From Rhynchopus sp. YZ270_cl-10 (lineage: Eukaryota; Euglenozoa; Diplonemea; Diplonemida; Diplonemidae), in contig OZ037846.1 in NCBI GenBank assembly GCA_964035575.1, forward strand, positions 1,639,501 through 1,703,500: DNA of 64,000 bases, written 5' to 3'. Under the pieces are notes generated by a model. That model worked only from the letters and a program-made list of their open reading frames with translations. It ran no database searches and had not been told where the DNA came from. Position numbers and translations under genes: made by a program. The stretch's first letter is position 1. Each line of letters opens with the position of its first letter. This document shows, one piece after another, positions 33,375-44,830 of the stretch.

Positions 33375-34011
33375 GGGTATTAGGGTGGTTAAAAAAACTG
33401 GTTTTCAAAAAAAAAAAAAAAAACAGAGAAATCTGGTCCTGACTGGAGGGAAAAAAAAAACCGACACTTTTCACCAGGCCTTTCTGTAAATGTCGTCCCC
33501 AGATTAGGGCGGACTCGATTTTTTTCCCCGCATTTTTTTCCCGCCTGGTAGAACCGTGGTTGAACCACGGGAGTGCCTTTGGGAAATGGCTGTTCCTTGA
33601 TTTTTTTTTTGCCTGCGGCGCCATTTTTCATTTTTTGCTCCGCAAAAAAGGGTTCGTTGAGTGGCTCTGTGGTGTAAAAAGCTAGATTTTTACACCGTAC
33701 CCTCAAAATTTTTCGCCTGCGGCGCCATTTTGTATTATTTTTTTTGCTCCGCAAAAAACACAGTCCCAATGTTCCCAATGTCTACCCTGGTCAGCAGCGC
33801 CGAAATATATTTTGAGCAAAAAACAAGCTGACCTCCCCAATCTTGAAATCTGGATTCCTGGATAAGACACCCACCCCCGAACAACCCGAAAAAGGTGACT
33901 GTGTCCGTCAACGGTGGAGGTTTTCGCCGGAAACACTAGTTTTCGCCACCCAGGAGAGAAAACCAGAAAAACCAGTTTTTTCCGGAATTTTGGATTTTCA
34001 CCCTAATACCC
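33375..34011. mobile_element. TIR element, family N, copy 1
   Basis: Ends are GGGTATTAGGGTG at 33375 and CACCCTAATACCC ending at 34011. TGCTTCAATG occurs just outside both ends (33360-33369, 34012-34021), an apparent 10-base target duplication with five extra bases on the left. The interior has two copies of the CGCCTGCGGCGCC box and the hairpin GTGTAAAAAGCTAGATTTTT. It lacks a coding region, so it is probably non-autonomous. Target duplications of 9-10 bases fit Mutator-like elements among others, but no superfamily is assigned. Confidence 0.7.
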
Positions 34012-34833
34012 TGCTTCAATGTGGGAAAAAAAAAAAAAACACTTTTTTCTTGTTTATCATTGGGTGCCCAACTATTGCCTTCTTCTTTTTTTGTGCTTGT
34101 TTCGCTGGGATTCTTTTTTGTTTTGTTTTTGTGTACCGTTTTTTCACCCACCCAACCGGACCCAACAGAGCCCATCTGGACCCACCTGGGGTCAATTATG
34201 CCCAATTATACCCAATTATACCCAAGTACAGCCCAATTTTGCCCAATTACGCCCAATTACAACCAATTACGCCCAGTCACACCACTAGTACAACCCAGGT
34301 GTTTTTGAGGGGGGCTTACCAGGGGGTGACCTGTTTTGCTTGCTCACACGGTGGGGTCCAGCCTCTGAGCGGGTCAAACAGGATACTCAACTAGAGGGTG
34401 TGACGACACCCGCTTTTCGGGTGTGGCACCGAAAAGTGGGAACGACTATGACGGGCGGGTTTTGGTAACCGGACACGGGACTGCATGCCTCCCATATATT
34501 TTGTGGCACTATATGCCCACTCAGCCTTCTTCCTCACATACGTACATAGGTCATTTTTACCTTGTAAAATTGTAACACTGGTGGCATGCTTCCCAGCGCA
34601 AACACATCAGCACATAAAAAACCGGTAAAAACACATGTAATCTGTGTGTGGTGGTCAAAAGTACAAAATTCCTTCGACAATGCATTGTTTGAGCATTTGT
34701 TATACCTGGAGAATATGGTCAGATCACTCTTCAGACCACCTGGCGTTTACCCCAAAAATAACACTATTTTTGACCGTGGAGTTTGTGTATCGGTACAGGT
34801 AATGGTTTTCGGAAGTTGGCAATCAGGTGGTAT
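34012..34833. other. intergenic with degenerate CCCAATTA repeats
   Basis: Positions 34195-34285 are degenerate units of about 10 bases (CCCAATTATA, CCCAATTACG). A similar set lies at 37975-38035, also just right of a family-N element. No gene was recognised; frames here run into the heptamer array and are artefacts. Confidence 0.5.
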
Positions 34834-35483
34834 ACTGTGTACTGTGTACTGTGTACTGTGTACTGTGTACTGTGTACTGTGTACTGTGTACTGTGTACTG
34901 TGTACTGTGTACTGTGTACTGTGTACTGTGTACTGTGTACTGTGTACTGTGTACTGTGTACTGTGTACTGTGTACTGTGTACTGTGTACTGTGTACTGTG
35001 TACTGTGCACTGTGTACTGTGTACTGTGTACTGTGTACTGTGTACTGTGTACTGTGTACTGTGTACTGTGTACTGTGTACTGTGTACTGTGTACTGTGTA
35101 CTGTGTACTGTGTACTGTGTACTGTGTACTGTGTACTGTGTACTGTGTACTGTGTACTGTGTACTGTGTACTGTGTACTGTGTACTGTGTACTGTGTACT
35201 GTGTACTGTGTACTGTGTACTGTGTACTGTGTACTGTGTACTGTGTACTGTGTACTGTGTACTGTGTACTGTGTACTGTGTACTGTGTACTGTGTACTGT
35301 GTACTGTGTACTGTGTACTGTGTACTGTGTACTGTGTACTGTGTACTGTGTACTGTGTACTGTGTACTGTGTACTGTGTACTGTGTACTGTGTACTGTGT
35401 ACTGTGTACTGTGTACTGTGTACTGTGTACTGTGTACTGTGTACTGTGTACTGTGTACTGTGTACTGTGTACTGTGTACTGTG
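34834..35483. repeat. (CTGTGTA)n heptamer array 1
   Basis: About 93 units of a heptamer, almost perfectly uniform; one T-to-C change is seen at 35008. Because 7 is not a multiple of 3 and the unit carries no stop in any phase, every frame on both strands is open through it. The right flank (GAGGAAATTGA onward) matches 55277-55372, where only one or two heptamer-like units are present. Confidence 0.95.
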
Positions 35484-35766
35484 AGGAAATTGACCAAAAA
35501 AACGAGAACTTGTCCATTTCGTCAAATTGACCCCACCACTGGCCGGACGGATTCCGAAAATGCAAATGCCGGTGTTTAAAAGCAGCGGGTTTACGCCATT
35601 TTCTTGCAGGTCAAATGGGGGAAACGGTACGATGTGTCCTCCATTCTCGCATTAGGTGCAGCATTTGTGACCACTCACCAAGGCATCTTTTTCATCGCCG
35701 TTTTCGATTTTATATTGATTTGCAGGGAAACAGCACAGAAGTGGGAAAATTTGGGGGTGTGGGGCA
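35484..35766. other. flank with dispersed GACCCCACCACT motif
   Basis: Positions 35484-35575 are a copy of the dispersed motif family (AATTGACCCCACCACTGGCC, ATTCCGAAAATGCAAAT). The rest is unassigned and ends in GGTGTGGGG, the target duplication of the next element. Confidence 0.55.
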
Positions 35767-37181
35767 GGGTATTAGGGTGGTTAAAAAAACTGGTTTTGAA
35801 AACCAGTTTTTCCAAAAACTGGTTTTCAAAAAAAAAAAAAAACAGAGAAATCTGGAGGGGAAAAAAAAACCGACACTTTTCACCAGGCCTTTCTGTAAAT
35901 GTCGTCCCCAGATTAGGGCGGACTCGATTTTTTCCCCCGCATTTTTTCCCCGCCTAGAACCGTGGTTGAACCACGGGAGTGCCTTTGAGAAATGGATGTT
36001 CCTTGAATTTTTTTTGCCTGCGGCGCCATTTTTCATTTTTTGCTCCGCAAAAAAGGGTTCGTTGAGTGGCTCTGTGGTGTAAAAAGCTAGATTTTTACAC
36101 CGTACCCTCAAAAATTTTCGCCTGCGGCGCCATTTTATACAGTCCCTATGTTTCCAATGTCTACCCTGGGTCATTCAGCAGCGCTGACCCAGGGTAGACA
36201 GGGCTGAAAAATATTTTGAGCAAAAAACAAGCTGACCTCCCCAACTTGAAATCTGGATTCCTGGATAAGACACTGACCCCACCCCCGAAAAACCCGAAAA
36301 AGGTGACTGTGTCCGTCAACGGTGGAGGTTTTCGCCGGAAACACTAGTTTTCGCCACCCAGGAGAGAAAACCAGAAAAACCAGTTTTGCAGCGTTTTCAG
36401 GCTCGGTTATCGTGCTAAATCGTGTGTCATCGTGCGTCATCGTGCGTTATCGTGCGTTATCGCTCTAGTGCATTTTTTAAGGGGGCAATTGGGGGGTTTC
36501 GCAGCCAATCACCCTGCACCTTCCTCAGCTTGTCTCGTCGATGACGCACGATGACAACACGACAGACTTCAACCATGACGATCCTATTTTCCGGGGTTTT
36601 TCGGCTGGGGACCGGTTTTTCCCCCGCCCTTTTCGCGTCTTTTTTGTGTGACTTGTATGCCCTTTTTCCGGGTTTTTGCGCTTTGCGCGCGCCTCCCTGA
36701 CAAAATTGAGAAGCACCTTGGAAATTCGACCCAATTGAACACAATCTGGGTCACATGGGTGGATGGGATTTTAGACAATATCCACACCCCGATCAACTAA
36801 TCATAAAGGGTGCGAGTTGACCTCCGTAACCCTCTCACGGAGACGAGAGCGAGGTCGATGTCGCCATACGTCGGGGCGCCACGGTCTCATCCACACAAAG
36901 TATTATTTTCGGGATCCTCTGAGCCGCTGTGGACACCAAACGCAGTGGAGAAGGCGGGGAAAAAATGCGGGAAAAAAATCGAGTTCGCCCGAATCTGGGG
37001 ACGGGGACGCATTTAGAGAAAGGCATGTGAACACGATTTCACTTTATTTTAATCAGTGGTTGTTTCACGGGGTTGCACCACTAGGGCTGGGAGGGGGATG
37101 GTAGAATCCGTGCGCACATGTTGGGAGGAAAAGTTACTTGTGTCTCTTTGTATCAAATTTTAGTGTTGCATTGAAGCATCC

Positions 37182-37386
37182 ATACCATAGTACCATAGTA
37201 CCATAGTACCATAGTACCATAGTACCATAGTACCATAGTACCATAGTACCATAGTACCATAGTACCATAGTACCATAGTACCATAGTACCATAGTACCAT
37301 AGTACCATAGTACCATAGTACCATAGTACCATAGTACCATAGTACCATAGTACCATAGTACCATAGTACCATAGTACCATAGTACA
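37182..37386. repeat. (TACCATAG)n octamer array
   Basis: About 25 uniform octamer units inside element O. The minus-strand frames it creates are artefacts of a stop-free unit. Confidence 0.95.
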
Positions 37387-37448
37387 TGACAAGGTCGTTG
37401 TGCATGAAGTGTGGGACATAAAACGTCGGGACGGTACGTGGCCAATAG

Positions 37449-37613
37449 CTCACCTTTCACATCAGCAGCGATGCGACGTACGATTCTGTAACGAAGGAGC
37501 ACTTTGATTGCGTGGTGATGCTGGCCAGCAACAAGCGGACGCAGGACAGGATCCGAGCGTTCTGCTTGCAGGACAAAGAGCTGCGCGAGGAGTTCGACAC
37601 AGCGCCAACGTAG
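37449..37613 (+). pseudogene. 54-residue coding-like fragment inside element O
   Basis: The frame after the stop at 37446-37448 reads a hydrophilic, protein-like stretch (SVTKEHFDCVVMLASNK, then KRTQDRIRAFCLQDKELREE) to the stop at 37611. It has no ATG at its start and is cut between two microsatellites, so it is a fragment at best. The opposite strand is also open here, so the strand is uncertain. No family was recognised. Confidence 0.25.
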
Positions 37614-37633
37614 GGCGTTGACCTCTTCCTTCG

Positions 37634-37764
37634 TACACAGTACACAGTACACAGTACACAGTACACAGTACACAGTACACAGTACACAGTACACAGTACA
37701 CAGTACACAGTACACAGTACACAGTACACAGTACACAGTACACAGTACACAGTACACAGTACAC
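37634..37764. repeat. (TACACAG)n array, reverse orientation of the heptamer family
   Basis: About 19 units; the reverse complement is the same CTGTGTA heptamer as in the arrays at 34834, 53271 and 63127. It lies 250 bases from the unrelated octamer array within element O. Confidence 0.95.
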
Positions 37765-37910
37765 AAACCACCACTAAAAAAACAAAAAAAGTGAAATCGT
37801 GTTGTCATCGTGCGTCATCGTGCACAATCATGTGTCATCGCCCCCTACCCCGTAGCCCAGGAAACGCTGCAAGTTTTTTCCGGAATTTTGGATTTTCACC
37901 CTAATACCCT

Positions 37911-38309
37911 GGTGTGGGGACGAAAATCAAAAAAAAAAGTCAAAAGCGCAAAAAACGGCAAAAAACGGCATTTTTGCCCAATTTCACCCAATTACGCCCA
38001 GTTACAGCCCAATTACACCCAATTACAGCCCACCGACACCCGGAAAAAACGGTACAATATTTTGTTGCGTTTTCTTAGGTCAGGCCCAGGTAAACTATGC
38101 CACACTTACGTGTGCCGTCTGTATTTCAGTTATGCGGGACTATTCTGTTTAGTCCCTTAGAGTGTGAAGCCCCTCTGTCGGTACAGCAGGGACAGCAGGG
38201 CAGCAGGCAACGAAGAATGTATCCCAATTTTTTTGAAGGTGTGTGTTCACGGGAGACACATTCATCTTGCAAGTTTTTTTCTTTTTGCGCGAAAAAATAT
38301 ATTTTTGTT
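37911..38309. other. flank of N copy 2; unassigned
   Basis: It contains CGGCAAAAAACGGCA tandem bits and degenerate CCCAATTAC units (37975-38035), then unassigned sequence. No gene was recognised. Confidence 0.45.
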
Positions 38310-38990
38310 TCTCTTTGGTCGTCCAGATTGTTGTAAAAACGCACACTTTTTTTTGAGGTGAAGACAGCAATCAACGTCAGCCAAAAACTACTTATCTTAA
38401 TCTTGCTACACACTAAGGGAAAGATGTCCTCCCTTCCACAATTAGAACCTTCTTTGAGAGTGTTTTTCCAGTGAAGACTGTCTGAAGGGCAGCTGCACTC
38501 AACAGATTATCAAAAAAAGGAGAAAAATAATTAGTGGAGCTCATCCTCGGGTGTCTACATGATACAACCACGACACAAGAGGAGCTGATGGACGCCTCCA
38601 GCTTTCTTTGTACTTAATGGTTCGGTCAGCAACCCAGTTGCCCAGGGTTCTCCCGTAGTTCAACCACAGGTTTCCCGTGGACCGCTGACCTGCACCAATT
38701 AACCAAATTATGGGTTTTATGTTTATGTACTTGTACTGTTTGCGGAAAACAACAAGGAAGGGAAAGCAACGTGCAAGAGGCAATGTCTGCATGGACGTGC
38801 GTTGTGATGACATGCTCTATGAGTCACACTATCCGCACGACCAGGTTCCCATCCACGAAACTTCTTGATTCATTTGTTGCTTTCTTATCATGATTTGTGT
38901 CGCGTTGTGTTGGTCACGTGTTGGGTAAAAAATACTGTGTTCTTTTCTCTTTTCCATGTTTCTTTGTCACGATGTACGGTGTGGATAGGT
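38310..38990 (+). repeat. 5' flank of surface gene 3, duplicated at 54030-54690
   Basis: Nearly identical to 54030-54690 over about 650 bases (AAAGATGTCCTCCCTTCCAC, GCTGATGGACGCCTCCAGCT). On the minus strand both copies hold the same 90-codon frame (38541-38813 and 54240-54512). Because the whole block is nearly identical, that conservation is no evidence for coding. In the second location no gene follows. Confidence 0.65.
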
Positions 38991-39060
38991 TTTGCGACAC
39001 ACACTCTGGTGTTCGTGAGTTCCCTCACGGTGGTGTCGCCTGCACTTATCAGACGTCTCT

Positions 39061-39102
39061 GCTTCTTTGCATTCCTCACCACCACACCACACACCCACGC
39101 AG
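39061..39102 (+). promoter_or_regulatory. putative splice or trans-splice acceptor, surface gene 3
   Basis: A C/T-rich tract ends in CCCACGCAG, AG at 39101-39102, eight bases before the chosen start codon. It resembles the acceptor of the gene at 58321 (TTCACCCTTCGCAG). No spliced leader was identified. Confidence 0.45.
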
Positions 39103-39110
39103 GAGGACAC

Positions 39111-42100
39111 ATGCACCATGGACACAGGCAGGGCCTCTGGCTGTTCGTGTTCTGGTGCGCGGTGGCGCTCCCAACCAACACCGCCGCCGGTACAATCATG
39201 GTCTTCATGAACAGTGGCAACACACCCCCGGGTGGGAACACGTACAAAGTGGTGATGCGTTCCTATGCTGGTGACGTGTGTACAGCAGGCGACCTGACAC
39301 CAGGCACGGCATCTATGCACACCTTCGTAGCATCGTGTCCGTTCGACCACACAGACGTCATAAGCGTGTTTGTCTACTGCACGTCCTTCGTCACCGCAGA
39401 CCCCTATGAGATAACGAAGATGACCCTCCAAACGAGCACGGGATTCGAAGACTGGAAGACTCTCGAACACACACTCGAATGCGAGCTTGGCAACAGTGCA
39501 GCAGAAATGTGCGAGTGGTATAGAGATGTCTCAGATGTCCCCGCGGGCTCGTCTCTCGCACCCCCAGTTGTGCCTACACCGGCGCCGCCAACACCTGCAC
39601 CACCGACACCAGCTCCACTGACACCAGCACCAGTAACACCTGCACCACCAACACCTGCACCACCAACACCTGCACCGCCAACACCTGCACCACCAACACC
39701 TGCACCGCCAACACCTGCACCACCGACACCAGCTCCACTGACACCTGCACCAGTAACACCAGCACCACTAACACCTGCACCACTGACATCAGCACCAGTA
39801 ACACCTGCACCACCAACACCTGCACCGCCAACACCTGCACCACCAACACCTGCACCGCCAACACCTGCACCACCGACACCAGCTCCACTGACACCTGCAC
39901 CAGTAACACCAGCACCAGTAACACCTGCACCACTGACATCAGCGCCCCCAACACCTGCACCCGCAACACCTGCACCAGTAACAGCACCACCACCGACACC
40001 AGCTCCACTGACACCAGCACCAGTAACACCTGCGCCGCCAACACCTGCACCACCAACACCTGCACCAGTAACAGCACCACCACCGACACCAGCTCCACTG
40101 ACACCAGCACCAGTAACACCAGCACCACCAACACCTGCACCCGCAACACCTGCACCACTGACATCAGCGCCCCCAACACCAGCACCACCAACACCTGCAC
40201 CCGCAACACCTGCACCACTGACATCAGCGCCCCCAACACCTGCACCACCGACACCAGCTCCACTGACACCAGTACCAGTAACACCAGCACCACCAACACC
40301 TGCACCAGTAACAGAAGCTCCCCCAACACCTGCACTACCGACACCAACTCCACCAACGCCTGCACCCGCAACACCAGCACCAGCAACAGCAGCACCACGG
40401 ACACCAGCGCCCCCAACACCTGCACCAGTCACACCAGCTCCACTGACACCAGCACCAGTAACAGCAGCACCACTGACACTTGTACCACCAACATCTGCAC
40501 AACGGACACCCTCACCACCGACACCTGCACCACCATCACCTGCACCTCTGACACGCTCTCTGTCACCGCCAACACCCACGCCCCCAGACAAGGCTACGCT
40601 TTTTCCACTGTCACCAGCACCTGCAACAGCACTACGATCTACACCAAAACCGCAAGGACCTGCCTTGGTATCTCCATCGCCTGCACAGGTGCCCACATTA
40701 CCACCACAGTCACCTCCGACACCAGCCCCGCTGACACTCCTCCCCGTCTCTACCGCGCCGCCGACGTTAACACCGCTAAGCGCTTTCCGTTCAACGCTTG
40801 CACCGTCGCCTGCGGGCCCTACTCCGTCCACGGAGACACAGGGCACGGTGGTGCCCTCCTTAGTGACTGTCGCACCGGCTGCACAGACAGAAGCACCACA
40901 GATGGCCGCGCTAAACGTTACCGATGTGACGAACCGAGGAGTTGTGACTGGTACCGCTGTCGTCTCCAGTACTGTAGCACTGTTCAGCACTAGCGCCGCA
41001 GGCCTTGCAGGCAGCCTGCTCATCACAACAGAGGAGTGCAAGATCTACGGAGACACGAAACACTACCCACGCGCACTGCACCCAACACAGCTCAAGATTG
41101 CCGGCCTGGAGGCGGCCGGGATGGTGGTGGGGAACCTTGCCCTGGCTCTAACCTTCTTCGCGGGACACGCAGTGGTGTGTGAGGTTGCGCGTCTGGTGCA
41201 GGGTGGGGCCCAGGCGCGCAATGCCGATGGGGCAAGGGGCCGTCACCCGGAGCATGCGCGCCTGGGCTTCCCTGGACTGCCTGCGATGGTGTTCTTTATC
41301 CTCTTCCAAGGGTCGTCTGTCGGAAGCCTGCAGCTGCTGTACAGCAGTGAGACGTCAACGATGCGCATGATAGGCTGCTTCGCAGTGATGCTCTGCTTGG
41401 CGATGCCAGTTGCAATTTTTGTTGCGCTGATGAAGGCACCCGTGCACTCGACAGTGGTGAAGGACCCCCGCACTGCAGGCTTCGGGAAGTGGAAGCGCCG
41501 TGTGCTTCACTTTGTGATTGGCGAAGGCGAGTGGGTGTACCTCTCGCCTGTGATGTGGACGCTGCGCTACTCGGCCGTGATCCGCTCCTACCGCCTTGGC
41601 TGCCTCTGGTACCACTTCCTGCAGTACGCATCGATGTTCGCTGTCGCTGCGATCCAGGCCTTCACCCCCACAAGCTACATCGCGTGTGGACACATCAAAC
41701 TCGCGTCCTTCTGCGTCATCTTCATTATGCTTGTTGTGCTGGTCAAGGCGAAGCCGTACGCGCGGAGACGTGACTTGATCATTGACGGCACGGTCATGAC
41801 GTTCCAGTGCGTGGCGCTGATCTTCATGGCTGTGGGGTACTACAGGGAGAAGCCGCAGGACCTGCTGTTCCAGGGTGCAACGGTGCTGCTGGTCCTGGGC
41901 ATTGTGTGCATCTTGGTGAAGATGTTTCTGTCTCTTGTGTCTGAACTCTATGTGTTCTGCACAGGCAGACGTTCATACCTGCAGGGGATTGCGAGGCACC
42001 TGCTGAAGGACACTGACCTGGAGAGCCTTGTTGCATCCGACGAGGCACTGAGCGACGAGGATGTGGGCATGGATGCGGGTGTGGAGCTGCTGCGTCTGCC

Positions 42101-42590
42101 GCCCAAGCAGAGGCGTGGCCGTCCCCCCTCACACCACACGCTGTCGGACACACTGCTGCCGAGGGACGACACGAGCAACTATGCCATGTCTGACGCAGGG
42201 TCGGAGTTCTCTGCACTGAACGTGACGATCGGGCGCACCGAAAGCAACCTCTCGCGCGAGGGTGCAGTGTCACCAGCTATACTACCGCTCTCCTTGGCGA
42301 AGACGACGAGCTCTCTCAGCAACAGGGGTCTCACACGTCCACCTGTGAGCGGGAGCCCTGCACCCATCGGCCTTGCAGACACGCCCATGGAAGACGCGCT
42401 CGGGGGAGGGCGACGCCGTGCACCAAGCCACACCTTAGCCAGCACGCATGCAGGCTCCTCTAGCGACGTGCGTGATGTCATGGGCCGTGGGCGACGACGG
42501 CGCAGCTCCCTCGTCGCTTTCGAACGCACGACAAGTGGGCTCATCCGTACACCGGACACCATTGCACGCGGCATCAGCTTCAGTACATGA
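39111..42590 (+). CDS. Cys-ectodomain, stalk and multipass surface protein 3
   Basis: Encodes 1159 residues. Start chosen at [18 protein letters not shown], a signal peptide placed just after the acceptor; the open frame extends up to 38865 without similarity. Residues 28-150 form a small ectodomain with about five Cys, related to that of the gene at 58321 (shared YK(V/L), VC, YCTSF-like and AAE-CEW boxes); no known family was recognised. Residues 154 to about 583 are a TPAPP stalk. Near 641 the [12 protein letters not shown] motif precedes about seven hydrophobic segments ending near 960. The tail has many Ser/Thr, RRG and RRRRSS-type basic clusters suited to phosphorylation. Its membrane module is nearly the same as that of WD40 gene 1 over the first helix, so ectodomain and module are differently paired among the five genes. 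Confidence 0.8.
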   Translation: MHHGHRQGLWLFVFWCAVALPTNTAAGTIMVFMNSGNTPPGGNTYKVVMRSYAGDVCTAGDLTPGTASMHTFVASCPFDHTDVISVFVYCTSFVTADPYEITKMTLQTSTGFEDWKTLEHTLECELGNSAAEMCEWYRDVSDVPAGSSLAPPVVPTPAPPTPAPPTPAPLTPAPVTPAPPTPAPPTPAPPTPAPPTPAPPTPAPPTPAPLTPAPVTPAPLTPAPLTSAPVTPAPPTPAPPTPAPPTPAPPTPAPPTPAPLTPAPVTPAPVTPAPLTSAPPTPAPATPAPVTAPPPTPAPLTPAPVTPAPPTPAPPTPAPVTAPPPTPAPLTPAPVTPAPPTPAPATPAPLTSAPPTPAPPTPAPATPAPLTSAPPTPAPPTPAPLTPVPVTPAPPTPAPVTEAPPTPALPTPTPPTPAPATPAPATAAPRTPAPPTPAPVTPAPLTPAPVTAAPLTLVPPTSAQRTPSPPTPAPPSPAPLTRSLSPPTPTPPDKATLFPLSPAPATALRSTPKPQGPALVSPSPAQVPTLPPQSPPTPAPLTLLPVSTAPPTLTPLSAFRSTLAPSPAGPTPSTETQGTVVPSLVTVAPAAQTEAPQMAALNVTDVTNRGVVTGTAVVSSTVALFSTSAAGLAGSLLITTEECKIYGDTKHYPRALHPTQLKIAGLEAAGMVVGNLALALTFFAGHAVVCEVARLVQGGAQARNADGARGRHPEHARLGFPGLPAMVFFILFQGSSVGSLQLLYSSETSTMRMIGCFAVMLCLAMPVAIFVALMKAPVHSTVVKDPRTAGFGKWKRRVLHFVIGEGEWVYLSPVMWTLRYSAVIRSYRLGCLWYHFLQYASMFAVAAIQAFTPTSYIACGHIKLASFCVIFIMLVVLVKAKPYARRRDLIIDGTVMTFQCVALIFMAVGYYREKPQDLLFQGATVLLVLGIVCILVKMFLSLVSELYVFCTGRRSYLQGIARHLLKDTDLESLVASDEALSDEDVGMDAGVELLRLPPKQRRGRPPSHHTLSDTLLPRDDTSNYAMSDAGSEFSALNVTIGRTESNLSREGAVSPAILPLSLAKTTSSLSNRGLTRPPVSGSPAPIGLADTPMEDALGGGRRRAPSHTLASTHAGSSSDVRDVMGRGRRRRSSLVAFERTTSGLIRTPDTIARGISFST
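39571..40860 (+). repeat. TPAPP-coding minisatellite, gene 3 stalk
   Basis: Thr-Pro-Ala-Pro-Pro/Leu/Val units, with larger blocks of about 60 bases themselves repeated (for example around 39600-39750 and 39780-39900). Confidence 0.9.
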
Positions 42591-43310
42591 AAGTGAACAC
42601 CGCATCTGGGAGGTAGGAAGGCGTGCACAGAGTGCCTTTGGACGTACATTTGAACCGTTTCCACCAAAAACCCCTTTGGTGCTTTGGTGCGGAACTTTAC
42701 GGTACGGGCAAGCCATTAGGTTTCTTTTTTACACCTTTTGTTGTTGGCTGCAGGGTACTTGTGTTTTCATCCGGATGGCTGGCGTCGTACGTGGGTCAGT
42801 CGGTGGTGCCTGCATCAATAACTCAAGTTTTTTTGATTAGTTTTAGTTCAGATTTTGATTTTTATAAGACATGTATGCATTTCTAAGGAAATTTTTCAGT
42901 ATCCACGAGTCGTCTTTTTCCCTCCCGTGCTCCCCATCTCACTCACACACACTACATCTTCATCAGGAAAATTGTCAAAATTCTTTCGTTCAACATTGTG
43001 AGCAGCGTTTCAGGCCTAATGCTAACTTTGGGGGAGGGGGGAAAAAAGTGAACCGACGGAAAAAAAAAAAAAAAAACGAAAAAAAAAAATTCCCTCCGGG
43101 AAGGGGTCCAGGGTTTTCGCTTATCTTCATGAAAAAAATTTTCCCCAAAATCGTGAAGATATGTCCAAAAAGGGGTCAAAAAAAAATTTTCCGCGCTCCG
43201 CGCGAAAAGGTCCGTTCATTTCGCGTAAATACGTGATGACGTGGGATGGTAACGTACATCAAGAACCAAACCAACCCTTTTCTTACGTTTTTCCACGTCA
43301 AGCCCTCGCA
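42591..43310. other. 3' flank of surface gene 3
   Basis: Positions 42700-42830 match 57078-57195 (GGTACTTG, then TCATTCGGATGGCTGGC-type box and ACGTACGTGGGTCAGTCGG), the flank downstream of the decayed relative. 43000-43200 is A-rich with a frame-like but unconvincing Lys-rich stretch. No gene was recognised. Confidence 0.5.
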
Positions 43311-43739
43311 TTAGGTTCTCTCTAGTGAACGAAACCTTCCCTCAGGACAAGAAGAAACGGCGGTTGATATCAAAACTTTCTGGCGAAGCCACGGTACGCA
43401 ACATTTCAAAATTTGTGACCTAAAACCGAACATTTTTACAGCCAAACTATGGTAGAGGTCTGTGGGCTGCCAGTTTTTGAGCTGCGACGCAGGCGCACGG
43501 TAGGCTACTTTTTTAATTTTTGCTGGCAAGGGGGGTGCATCATTGAGTCCCTGAAACAAGTCTCCATCGTCACCGCCACCGCCATCGCAATCGCCATCTT
43601 CGCTTTCCTCTTTAACATCAACAGATGCAACACTGCTCTCTGTATCTTCAGAGATCAGAACTTCTCCAACACTCGATGTCTCGTCGACTGACAGACCCTC
43701 CTCCTCCTCGAACCCAGTGGTGGGGGCCGCAGTATGCAC
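43311..43739 (-). CDS. hypothetical acidic 142-residue protein
   Basis: A minus-strand frame with protein-like composition. The first 70 residues are rich in Glu, Asp, Ser and Gly (FEEEEGLSVDETSS, EESEDGDCDGGGGDDGD). Then follow a Pro/Lys-rich linker and a mixed segment (PASQLKNWQPTDLYHSLAVK). The open frame starts only a few codons upstream of the Met. It could be the first part of a gene or element protein whose remainder is lost, or a small nuclear protein. It is the only reasonably convincing minus-strand gene candidate outside the elements. No family was recognised. Confidence 0.4.
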   Translation of the reverse strand: MHTAAPTTGFEEEEGLSVDETSSVGEVLISEDTESSVASVDVKEESEDGDCDGGGGDDGDLFQGLNDAPPLPAKIKKVAYRAPASQLKNWQPTDLYHSLAVKMFGFRSQILKCCVPWLRQKVLISTAVSSCPEGRFRSLERT

Positions 43740-43987
43740 TGCTGTGTCCTTCTTTTAATCTGCCTTCCTCCTGAAGATGCGGGCGCAGGTGACCACATCT
43801 CCAGGACCAAGGTAGCCACGGCATACCACAGGCAGAGAACCCCCCATCCCAAAAAACCCCCATTTTTAAGGGTGAACCGACGAACCAACGGATAAATAAA
43901 AAAAATAATAAATAAAAGTGAACCGACGAACCAACGGTTAGCATTAGGCCTGCAGCGTTTGGTGAATTTAAAAAAAAAAAAAAAAAA

Positions 43988-44830
43988 AGCAGAAGAAGAA
44001 CAGGGAAGTTCCTAAGTGGGACCGAGAACATGAAATTCTGGATTTTAGTTTTTTTTTCCTTTTTTTTTTTCCTTTTTTCCTTGGGGGGCTTTCTTGTGGT
44101 TTCTGGTGGGTTTCACTGTAGGTGACACACCACCAGTGTGGTGAAATGGTCGAAACTCTCAAAAGCAAGAGTTTTCAGGGGGCAAGAAAAAAAAAATTGA
44201 CACCAAAATCCTGCACCATCCAGGGCTGTATCCCCAAAATTTTTTGCCTGCGGCGCCATTTATATTATTTTTTGCTCCGCAAAAAGAGAAGTGCAAACGC
44301 CTCACCATTCATCGGCGGAAGCACTGGTTCCACGGGTTATCGAACCCCAGAGAGCACTTCATTGGCATGCACACGGTTACCACGAGGGAGCGTATGCCGG
44401 TACAAAATCACTGCCCCATCCAAATAATATTCCCAACGTCTTTGGGGATCCCCTTGCATTTTGCAGCCAAAATGCAACTAGACCAAAGCTGCAAAAAGTT
44501 CCGCGCGCGTGTAGCGCGCCCGGGGTTGGGACTCCTTTTTGAATTTCGAGGGGCGGTTAAAGTGGGCCCAGAATCACAGTTCTGACACTCATTTAGCATT
44601 GTGAGCAACGCACTAGTGGTCGTAACCAAAATTTGTATCAATCAAGAATTTGTCCATTTTCTCGAAATGACCCCACTACAGTGAGGGTAGAGCTCGGAAA
44701 GCCCGAAAAAGGGCAAAAAACCCCACCCAAAAAAAGGAAAAAAACGGGAACATAAATCCAGAATTTTGCTGTTTTTTCCGAGAACAAGGGGCAACCCTGA
44801 AGAAGAAGAGAAGTAGATGTATTCATACCA
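43988..44830. repeat. inverted duplicate of 57195-58085
   Basis: The block reads, in reverse complement, like 57195-58085, including GGTGACACACCACCAGTGTG, GCAAAATGCAACTAGACCAA-type and GAACAAGGGGCAACCCTG boxes. It contains a family-N fragment (GCCTGCGGCGCC at 44246) and the dispersed GACCCCACTAC motif (44668). The other copy contains an extra GTGTAAAAAT hairpin segment. No gene was recognised. Confidence 0.7.

Larger units (their letters stand above)
36388..37870. mobile_element. TIR element, family O, nested in N copy 2
   Basis: Ends are GCAGCGTTTTCAGGCT at 36388 and the reverse complement of GCAGCGTTTCCTGGGCT ending at 37870. AGTTTT is duplicated at the insertion point, inferred from the uninterrupted AGTTTTTT in copy 1 (about 33974-33981). 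Subterminal regions carry tandem TCATCGTGCG units (36426-36470, 37803-37845). A second inverted pair (AACACGATTTCACTTT at 37031 and its complement ending near 37803) encloses two microsatellites and a short reading frame. Protein-like frames exist at 36457-36744 (minus, Lys/Arg-rich), with no family recognised. Confidence 0.6.
35767..37909. mobile_element. TIR element, family N, copy 2, with nested insertion
   Basis: It begins GGGTATTAGGGTG at 35767 and ends CACCCTAATACCC at 37909. GGTGTGGGG flanks it at 35756-35764 and 37911-37919, an apparent 9-base target duplication. Its outer parts (35767-36387 and 37871-37909) together reproduce copy 1 (33375-34011) in order. A 1.5-kb segment (36388-37870) is inserted at the AGTTTT tract. 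CGCCTGCGGCGCC boxes and the GTGTAAAAAGCTAG hairpin are retained. Confidence 0.75.

Noticed and set aside
34834..35483. Internal telomere of canonical type
   Set aside because: The heptamer CTGTGTA is not a known G-rich telomere repeat such as TTAGGG or TTTAGGG. An unusual telomere repeat remains possible but is unsupported.
34747..35565. Repeat protein of CVLCTVY or HSTQYTV units
   Set aside because: A heptamer without stops opens all six frames equally. No codon bias and no conserved flanks.
38541..38813. Conserved 90-residue minus-strand protein also at 54240-54512
   Set aside because: The whole surrounding 650 bp is nearly identical between the copies, so conservation is explained by recent duplication. 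Composition is not decisive.
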